Source: an uncultured Parabacteroides sp. (GTDB taxonomy: Bacteria > Bacteroidota > Bacteroidia > Bacteroidales > Tannerellaceae). Taken from it: DNA of 7,085 nucleotides. Positions 1-5,205 of this stretch are shown piece by piece. The position numbers were made by a program, and so were the translations under genes. The notes beneath the pieces are model-generated. The model ran no database searches, was not told the origin of the DNA, and was given only the letters and a program-made list of their open reading frames with translations. The first letter of the stretch is position 1, and each line of letters begins with the position of its first letter. The stretch is from the NCBI GenBank assembly GCA_947074335.1, contig CAMTPG010000136.1, forward strand, positions 1 to 7,085, read 5' to 3'.

Positions 1-81
1 CGTTCATATCACGGATATCGCTATGAAAAGGGATTTAGCGATCATCTTCCCGTATTGATCGATTTCAGCTTTGTGAAATAA
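1..81 (+). CDS. C-terminal end of an endonuclease/exonuclease/phosphatase family protein (partial, 5' end outside window)
   Basis: Frame 1 is open from the window edge to the TAA at 79-81 and gives 26 residues. It contains GFSDHLPVLIDF, which matches the C-terminal Ser-Asp-His-x-Pro-Val signature of the EEP (DNase I-like) superfamily. In that family the Asp-His pair lies in the active site and the final beta strand follows at once, as here. Members cleave phosphodiester or phosphomonoester bonds in nucleic acids, lipids or inositol phosphates; the substrate cannot be told from this fragment. The stop is followed directly by the promoter of the next gene, so the two are probably not co-transcribed from one start only. 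The family call rests on one short motif and its position near the C-terminus. Confidence 0.6.
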   Translation, partial: RSYHGYRYEKGFSDHLPVLIDFSFVK

Positions 82-85
82 ATTG

Positions 86-93
86 TATCTTTG
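86..93 (+). promoter_or_regulatory. Bacteroidetes-type -7 promoter box for the M23 peptidase gene
   Basis: TATCTTTG is an exact match to the Bacteroidetes -7 consensus TAnnTTTG and begins 5 nt after the upstream stop codon. A weak -33 element (TTTC, 63-66, consensus TTTG) lies 19 bp upstream, inside the preceding gene. The expected transcript start is near position 100, which affects the choice of start codon for the next gene. Confidence 0.65.
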
Positions 94-133
94 TAATTCA
101 ATGTCTAATTATTTTTCTATCCCGCACTGTGCT

Positions 134-1819
134 ATGTATAAACGCTTGCTCATTAATTGCATCTTCTTATTAACGCTTTCCGGAATTATTCCCGTTTTCG
201 GGCAATCAATCCGCCAGCCTTTTGATTTTCCGATTTTACTTAGCGGCAGTTTTGGAGAGTTGCGCAGCAATCATTTTCATTCGGGAATTGATTTCAAGAC
301 TCAGGGAGCGGAAGGCAAACCGATACGCGCCGTTCTACCCGGTTATGTTTCGCGTATCTCGGTGAGTCCGTGGGGTTACGGAAATGCACTTTATCTGGAT
401 CATCCTGACGGCACCACAACTGTCTATGCCCATTTGCAGCGCTTTACACCCGAAGTAGCCGATTATATCAAAGAAAAGCAATATGCAACCGAAAGTTTCG
501 CCGTCAATCTGTATCCCGAACCCGGATTATTTGAGTTTGATCAGGGCGATCTCATTGCTTACAGCGGGAATACAGGCAGTTCGGCCGGTCCGCACCTGCA
601 TTTCGAAGTGCGCGACACCAAAACCGAAGAGGTGCTGGATCCGATTGTGTACTTCCGGGATCAGATAACCGATACAAAACCGCCACGCATAAATCAAATC
701 ATGGTTTATCCGATGGAAGGAAAAGGCGTGGTGAACGGAAAAGCACGCAAACAGAGCTTTAAACCGGTAACGGCCAAAAATGGCAAACAAACAATTGCAA
801 CTCCGATCAAAGCCTGGGGCGAAATCGGACTGGGTGTAAATGCCTACGATTATATGGACAACACCTCCAATATTTATGGTGTAAAAGAGATCCGGCTGGA
901 AGTGGACAGTCAGCTGATTTTTCACAGCGACATCGATCGTTTTGCTTTCGATGAAACGCGTTACCTGAACAGCTTCACCGATTACGAACAATGGCGAAAT
1001 CAGCGCAGCTTCTATTCACGCTCGTATGTGGAACCGGGAAACCGGCTTCGTTTTATCAAAAGTAAAAACCGCGGCGTGGTTCATATTGACGAAGAACGCA
1101 CTTATCATTTTGTCTATACCTTAACCGATGCTTTTGGCAACAGTACAAAATTGTCGGTCTGGATAGATGGTTCAGAACAGGATATTCCCGAACCCGATAC
1201 AGAAAATACCACGCCGTTTCACTGGTTTATTGAGAATCGCTTTGGAGCGAAAGGCCTCCGCTTAACCATTCCCAAAGGGAATTTATATGATAACCTGAAT
1301 TTTGCTTATTCCGTAAAAGAAGACAGTCTGGCTTTGGCCGGTGTACATCAGTTGCATAACCAACCGGTTGCTTTGCATCAGCAGGCACAACTTTCGTTGC
1401 GTGTGATGCGGGATACATTACCCGAAAAACGCCAGTATGGCATAGTGAGTGTTCGCAACGGAAAACGAAGCTGGATTGGCGGAACGTATCAAAATGGCTG
1501 GATCAATGCTCCGATCCGTGAATTGGGAGCCTATTCGATCAGTCAGGATACAAAACCGCCGGTTATTACTCCGCTTCAACAGGAGAACTGGCTCGGCAGA
1601 CAACAGTTTGCATTTCGTCTGACCGACAATCTGAGCGGCGTAAAAACCTATCGTGCCACACTGGATGATGACTTTATTCTCTTCGAAATGGATAATCGTT
1701 CGGTCATTACCCATAAATTTAATAAATCATCTCTGGCAAAAGGTACTCATACGCTGATTTTAACGGTTACCGATGCAGCCGGAAATGAGAGTGAATATAT
1801 ATACGATTTTAATCTGTAA
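134..1819 (+). CDS. Secreted M23 family (LytM-type) zinc metallopeptidase with Ig-like C-terminal domains
   Basis: Predicted exported peptidoglycan endopeptidase of 561 residues, cutting peptide cross-links in the cell wall. Numbered from the ATG at 134, a signal peptide covers about residues 1-24 (basic MYKR start, hydrophobic core, cleavage near PVFG-Q). The M23 domain follows at about 35-165 with all catalytic residues present: HSGID gives Zn ligands His49 and Asp53, YAHL gives His100, and GPHLHFE gives His154 and the third Zn ligand His156. The remaining ~390 residues look like beta-sandwich modules; a DTKPP motif opens segments at about 180 and 472, and the last one has the DNLSG...VTDAAGN pattern of Ig-like folds. 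Start choice: the frame is open back to TTG 83 and has ATG 101, but the promoter box lies at 86-93 and only ATG 134 places the signal peptide at the N-terminus. Active rather than a degenerate LytM activator, because the Zn ligands are intact. Exact substrate is inferred. Confidence 0.9.
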   Translation: MYKRLLINCIFLLTLSGIIPVFGQSIRQPFDFPILLSGSFGELRSNHFHSGIDFKTQGAEGKPIRAVLPGYVSRISVSPWGYGNALYLDHPDGTTTVYAHLQRFTPEVADYIKEKQYATESFAVNLYPEPGLFEFDQGDLIAYSGNTGSSAGPHLHFEVRDTKTEEVLDPIVYFRDQITDTKPPRINQIMVYPMEGKGVVNGKARKQSFKPVTAKNGKQTIATPIKAWGEIGLGVNAYDYMDNTSNIYGVKEIRLEVDSQLIFHSDIDRFAFDETRYLNSFTDYEQWRNQRSFYSRSYVEPGNRLRFIKSKNRGVVHIDEERTYHFVYTLTDAFGNSTKLSVWIDGSEQDIPEPDTENTTPFHWFIENRFGAKGLRLTIPKGNLYDNLNFAYSVKEDSLALAGVHQLHNQPVALHQQAQLSLRVMRDTLPEKRQYGIVSVRNGKRSWIGGTYQNGWINAPIRELGAYSISQDTKPPVITPLQQENWLGRQQFAFRLTDNLSGVKTYRATLDDDFILFEMDNRSVITHKFNKSSLAKGTHTLILTVTDAAGNESEYIYDFNL

Positions 1820-1838
1820 TTATAGATAAAGAATATAA

Positions 1839-1873
1839 ATACAGGATACAGGATACAGAATATAAAATACAAA
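1839..1873. repeat. Degenerate 7-bp tandem repeat, five units
   Basis: Five head-to-tail heptamers lie between the convergent M23 and channel genes: two exact ATACAGG copies, then ATACAGA, then a diverged A/T copy, then ATACAAA. The array fills more than half of the 65-bp gap. No GC-rich stem followed by a T run is visible, so it does not look like a classical intrinsic terminator. Its role is unknown; replication slippage is a sufficient explanation for its origin. Confidence 0.75.
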
Positions 1874-1884
1874 CTCCAGCCTGA

Positions 1885-2721
1885 TCAATCGGCATTTTCC
1901 ATGGATTTATCTTCCTGATCCTGCAGGGCAACATCGTCAGTATTATTCAGTTTTTGATTCTTTTTGCGCTGCATAATATTGATAAAGGCCGAACTGATAA
2001 TACCTGTAGGAATGGCAATCATGGCAATCCCGATCATACTGATTACGCCGCCTAATATTTTTCCTAACGGAGTAATGGGATAAATATCGCCATATCCCAC
2101 AGTTGTAAACGTAACAACGGCCCACCAGAAACTATCGCCAATATTTGAAAAAGCTTCGGGCTGTGCACGATGCTCAACATGATACATCAGAATAGCCGAA
2201 AAAGTAATTAAAATACAACAGGCCGAATAGGCTGTTACCAATTCATCTTTCACCATTTCCAGAACCTCGCCGATCATACGAAATGAACGGGAATAACGAA
2301 TCAGTTTAAAGATAGTCAGCACATAAGGCAAAATCACAATATGAGCCACATCGGTTCCGATATAAGGAAACGCCAGTGCACTGGGAAGCATGGCAATAAA
2401 ATCAATAATACCGTAAAAGGAAAAGGCATAAGCAATTCTCGATTTCAAAAATGATTGTTCAGGATGCATAGCCGGCGCTGATAATAACCTGAAAATATAT
2501 TCGATTGCAAAAAATATCGATGATACGAAGATAATTCCAAACAAAATCAATTGATAGGATTTACCTACAAATGAGCTGATAATAATAGCCGCGATCGAAA
2601 TTGCAATAAAAAAAATACACAGAAAACGAACAAAAGATTTACGCAATACGACCTGAATAGAAGCATATAACCGCAAATAATGCTCTTTCATGTTTTGTTT
2701 TAGATCTTCTTTTAAGCTCAT
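1885..2721 (-). CDS. Six-transmembrane voltage-gated potassium channel (Kv/KvAP-like ion transporter family)
   Basis: 278-residue inner-membrane protein with the standard six-helix ion channel plan. Hydrophobic segments lie at about 30-51 (S1), 57-80 (S2), 98-120 (S3), 129-150 (S4), 163-182 (S5) and 223-248 (S6). The pore loop has the K+ selectivity filter TTVGYGD at 206-212 (DNA 2086-2106). S4 holds four basic residues at every third position, Lys139, Arg142, Arg145 and Arg148, the spacing of a true voltage sensor; S2 has Glu74 and S3 has Asp107, plausible charge partners. S6 carries the AIPTGI segment typical of prokaryotic Kv channels. The C-terminal tail is short (~30 residues) and acidic, with no RCK/TrkA or cyclic-nucleotide domain, so gating is probably by voltage only. 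Length is usual for the family. It is divergent from the phosphatase gene and has its own promoter. Start ATG at 2719-2721; Met11 is a less likely alternative. Confidence 0.9.
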   Translation of the reverse strand: MSLKEDLKQNMKEHYLRLYASIQVVLRKSFVRFLCIFFIAISIAAIIISSFVGKSYQLILFGIIFVSSIFFAIEYIFRLLSAPAMHPEQSFLKSRIAYAFSFYGIIDFIAMLPSALAFPYIGTDVAHIVILPYVLTIFKLIRYSRSFRMIGEVLEMVKDELVTAYSACCILITFSAILMYHVEHRAQPEAFSNIGDSFWWAVVTFTTVGYGDIYPITPLGKILGGVISMIGIAMIAIPTGIISSAFINIMQRKKNQKLNNTDDVALQDQEDKSMENAD

Positions 2722-2770
2722 TTCTTATATTGATTTAATAAATAAATTCTGTTTAACTCAGGATGTATTG

Positions 2771-2778
2771 CAAAGTTA
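2771..2778 (-). promoter_or_regulatory. Bacteroidetes-type -7 promoter box for the potassium channel gene
   Basis: Read on the minus strand this is TAACTTTG, an exact TAnnTTTG match, about 50 nt upstream of the channel ATG. The expected transcript start is near 2764, giving a 5' untranslated region of about 43 nt. No clear TTTG -33 element is seen at the usual 19-21 bp distance; the region there is a run of A/T. Confidence 0.55.
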
Positions 2779-2894
2779 TACATTTTTAAAATTATTATTC
2801 ATAAAAATAAACAACTGAAAAAGTGAAGAGTTTCTATTTTTATAGCATTCCTCAAATTTTAATACAAAAAACATCAAATTCTTAAACAAAAGGC

Positions 2895-2906
2895 CTGTTA
2901 AAACAG
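2895..2906. promoter_or_regulatory. Perfect 12-bp dyad in the divergent intergenic region (possible operator)
   Basis: CTGTT-AA-AACAG is a perfect inverted repeat, 45 bp upstream of the phosphatase start codon. The surrounding gap (2722-2950) is very AT-rich and holds no gene; besides the channel promoter and this dyad I see nothing clear in it. A dyad this short may occur by chance. Confidence 0.25.
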
Positions 2907-2950
2907 TATTATGAAAAAGACTAAATCTACAATTATTAACGCAGAGTATT

Positions 2951-4207
2951 ATGTTTGTCCGTATTCTTTTTATTATTGGTGTTATCCTCATCCTGCCATC
3001 CGTTGTCGTATCGCAGAATGAGCATTTGCTGGGCACTTATATGCCTTACGCCTATCAGGATATGGGTCCCGAAACACCTCCGCCCGGTTATGAAGTTGTT
3101 TTAATTAATCATATCTCGCGACACGGTTCCCGGTATCCGATATCCGATAAATGCATTCAGACCATTCATGAAATACTCGAACAGGCAGCCGAAATTAATA
3201 CACTGACTACTGCCGGCCAAAAATTACTCTCCCAGATGGATATCTGGACTAAAATACTTCAGGATAAATGGGGCATGCTGACGCCGCTTGGCGAACAACA
3301 ACAACAGGGAATCGGTCGCCGGCTGGTTAAGCGATTCGGAGCGCAGCCATTTAATATGATTTATGCCTGGATTGATCCGAAAGAGCGATGCGTGGAAAGC
3401 TATCGAAGCTTTATGCATGGCGTGGAAAGTGCCACAGCTGTAGAAAACCGGATTATTGATGCTGATTATCTGGTTCGTCACAATCATATCCTCAACTTTT
3501 TTGAGACCGATGCGCAATATCTTGAATTCGTAAAAAATGGCAGCTGGCATCGCGACATGGAGCTATACGAAAAGCAATTACTGCGAGATAATAATGTTGC
3601 TGTAAATTATATCAGCGAAACAACCGGTATGCCCACCGGTCAACTCATACAATTTGCCATGGCACTTTACGATTGTATCGCCATTGCACCCGATATGCAA
3701 ATGCCTTCTGAACTGGTTCCCTTAATGAAAGAAACAGATATGCGTGAATGCTGGATGGTGGAAAATGCCCGGCAATATCTTGAAAAAGGACCATCGCCGC
3801 TGGCCGGACATATTCAGACGCGCATTGCCATGCCCTTACTCGAAAACTTTATAGTAACCACCGAAGAGGGATTAAATTACAATTCGCCCATTGCATTTCT
3901 GCGATTTGCCCATGCAGAAACAATCATTCCCTTTGCGGCTTTACTCGAGATTCCAAAAGCATCGGCAATAACAAAGCAAACGCCCGATATTTATAAAGTC
4001 TGGAAAGATTATGAAATAGCACCTATGGCTGCCAATATTATCTGGGTTGTCTTTAAAAATTCCGAAAATCATTATTTGATTGAAATGTTTTTAAATGAAC
4101 AACCGGTAACTTTTCCGATCGAAACAGATCATTATCCCTATTATGAATGGGATAAAGTAAAAGAATATTATACCGGAATTATTCAGAAAAAACAGGCTTT
4201 TGAATAA
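2951..4207 (+). CDS. Secreted MINPP-like histidine acid phosphatase (inositol polyphosphate/phytate phosphatase)
   Basis: 418-residue clade 2 histidine phosphatase. A signal peptide spans about residues 1-21 (MFVR, hydrophobic core, VVVS-Q), placing the enzyme in the periplasm or outside. The catalytic motif RHGSRYP is at 57-63, with His58 as the nucleophile that forms the phosphohistidine. Arg146 in ERCVES matches the downstream conserved arginine. The proton-donor motif is HAE at 321-323 (RFAHAETIIPF) instead of the HD of AppA-type phytases; HAE is the hallmark of multiple inositol polyphosphate phosphatases. The following APMAANIIWVVF and IEMFLNEQPV segments also match the MINPP C-terminal pattern. 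Length agrees with bacterial MINPPs known from Bacteroides (about 420 residues). Family knowledge implies stepwise dephosphorylation of InsP6 and related phosphates for phosphate supply; the true substrate is inferred. No lipobox is present. No exact promoter box is found at a suitable distance upstream. Confidence 0.85.
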   Translation: MFVRILFIIGVILILPSVVVSQNEHLLGTYMPYAYQDMGPETPPPGYEVVLINHISRHGSRYPISDKCIQTIHEILEQAAEINTLTTAGQKLLSQMDIWTKILQDKWGMLTPLGEQQQQGIGRRLVKRFGAQPFNMIYAWIDPKERCVESYRSFMHGVESATAVENRIIDADYLVRHNHILNFFETDAQYLEFVKNGSWHRDMELYEKQLLRDNNVAVNYISETTGMPTGQLIQFAMALYDCIAIAPDMQMPSELVPLMKETDMRECWMVENARQYLEKGPSPLAGHIQTRIAMPLLENFIVTTEEGLNYNSPIAFLRFAHAETIIPFAALLEIPKASAITKQTPDIYKVWKDYEIAPMAANIIWVVFKNSENHYLIEMFLNEQPVTFPIETDHYPYYEWDKVKEYYTGIIQKKQAFE

Positions 4208-4337
4208 ATATAAACCATTTAAAACTTACAGGATCATTCTAATCGTAATGCACGGTCTCAAATAAAGCTTTCTTATATTTTTTCATCATCCCTTAAATTT
4301 TTAGCACTTCAAAGAATCACAATCTGAACAGAAACTC

Positions 4338-4345
4338 TACCTTTG
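4338..4345 (+). promoter_or_regulatory. Bacteroidetes-type -7 promoter box for the carbonic anhydrase gene
   Basis: TACCTTTG matches TAnnTTTG exactly, 31 bp before the ATG at 4377. A matching -33 TTTG is not evident. Transcript start is expected near 4351. The box is part of a 169-bp gap (4208-4376) after the phosphatase, supporting separate transcription. The 8-bp direct repeat AACTCTAC occurs at 4333-4340, overlapping the box, and again at 4356-4363. Confidence 0.65.
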
Positions 4346-4376
4346 CACCCGTTTTAACTCTACAAAGAAAAAGAAA

Positions 4377-5093
4377 ATGAAAAAAGTATGTTTATCTCTG
4401 GCTTTATCTGCCTTGATTGCAACCAGTTGCACACAATCTTCCACCTCTGTTAAAGTTGATCAGGAAATAGCCGAGACGCATGTTTTACATGCTGCAGATG
4501 TAGCTCCTTTATCTCCCGACTCTGTTATTATGTTGTTAAAAGAGGGTAATGAGAATTTTATTACCCGCCACATGCACGACAGAGATGCCATGTCGCAACT
4601 CGTTGAATCGGCCGAAGATGGTCAGTATCCGATGGCGATTGTTCTTTCCTGTATTGACTCGCGTGTACCGGTTGAAACCATTTTCGATAAAGGACTTGGC
4701 GATCTGTTTGTTACACGCGTAGCCGGTAATATTGTTAATCCGGATATTCTGGGTAGTATGGAATATGCCTGTGAACATTCAGGATCGAAAGTAGTTTTGG
4801 TATTAGGACATGAATGTTGCGGCGCTGTTCATTCGGCATGCGAAGGTGTACAGGCAGGTAATATGACACAGATGCTTTCTAAAATCCAGCCGGCTATCGA
4901 CAGCTGTCATATTGAAGGGTCAGATCATCATTCATCCGATTTCCAAAATCAGGTAGTATTTAAGAATGTGGAAAATATGGTAAGCCAGGTTCGTCAGAAC
5001 AGTGAGATTCTTTCCGAGCTCGAAGCAGAAGGAAAAATCAAAATCGTAGGTGCCGTATTTAATCTGCATACCGGCTTTGTTGAATTTATCTGA
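4377..5093 (+). CDS. Lipoprotein beta-class carbonic anhydrase
   Basis: 238-residue zinc enzyme that interconverts CO2 and bicarbonate. The N-terminus is a lipoprotein signal (MKK, hydrophobic stretch, lipobox IATSC), so Cys18 is the probable lipidated residue and the enzyme is anchored outside the cytoplasm. The residues after Cys18 (TQSST) lack acidic residues, so a Bacteroidetes surface-export signal is not obvious and a periplasmic site is favoured. The beta-CA core is complete: Cys92, Asp94 and Arg96 in SCIDSR, then His145 and Cys148 in LGHECCGA, giving the Cys/His/Cys zinc set and the Asp-Arg dyad. RVAGN at 114-118 and the C-terminal GAVFNLHTGFVEF are also family signatures. Residues ~175-205 form a short helical insert region seen in the family. 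It has its own promoter and a 112-bp gap downstream. An A-rich stretch precedes the ATG instead of a Shine-Dalgarno sequence. Confidence 0.93.
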   Translation: MKKVCLSLALSALIATSCTQSSTSVKVDQEIAETHVLHAADVAPLSPDSVIMLLKEGNENFITRHMHDRDAMSQLVESAEDGQYPMAIVLSCIDSRVPVETIFDKGLGDLFVTRVAGNIVNPDILGSMEYACEHSGSKVVLVLGHECCGAVHSACEGVQAGNMTQMLSKIQPAIDSCHIEGSDHHSSDFQNQVVFKNVENMVSQVRQNSEILSELEAEGKIKIVGAVFNLHTGFVEFI

Positions 5094-5143
5094 TTCATAT
5101 AAAACGGATTGATTGGATTATCTTACATGATTTAGATATTTTT

Positions 5144-5174
5144 ATCAGATTATAAAAAGTTTTTATTATCCGAT
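5144..5174. promoter_or_regulatory. 31-bp near-perfect palindrome between carbonic anhydrase and pseudouridine synthase genes
   Basis: The arms ATCAGATTATAAAAA (5144-5158) and TTTTTATTATCCGAT (5160-5174) are inverted repeats around a single central G at 5159, with 13 of 15 positions pairing. It lies 51 bp after the carbonic anhydrase stop and 31 bp before the next ATG. It could act as an AT-rich terminator hairpin for the upstream gene or as a protein-binding operator for the downstream one; it overlaps the place where a -33 element would sit. The function is not settled by sequence. Confidence 0.5.
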
Positions 5175-5183
5175 CATTCATAT

Positions 5184-5191
5184 TAAATTTA
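5184..5191 (+). promoter_or_regulatory. Weak candidate -7 promoter box for the pseudouridine synthase gene
   Basis: TAAATTTA differs from TAnnTTTG only at the last base. A T run at 5160-5164 stands about 19 bp upstream where a TTTG -33 element would be expected. The predicted transcript would begin only a few bases before the ATG at 5206. In such AT-rich DNA this match is weak. Confidence 0.3.
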
Positions 5192-5205
5192 CCGATTATC
5201 AAACT

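Noticed and set aside
527..991. Minus-strand 154-codon open frame inside the M23 gene
   Set aside because: It lies antisense to the catalytic domain coding region, whose frame is fully explained; no motif or start signal supports it.
2776..3036. Minus-strand 86-codon open frame across the divergent intergenic region
   Set aside because: It overlaps the signal-peptide end of the phosphatase, has a Phe/Asn-rich composition typical of translated AT-rich noncoding DNA, and shows no recognisable motif.
4264..4290. AAAGCTTT followed by a T-rich stretch after the phosphatase, as an intrinsic terminator
   Set aside because: The 8-bp palindrome has no loop and contains only two G/C bases, so a stable stem is unlikely.
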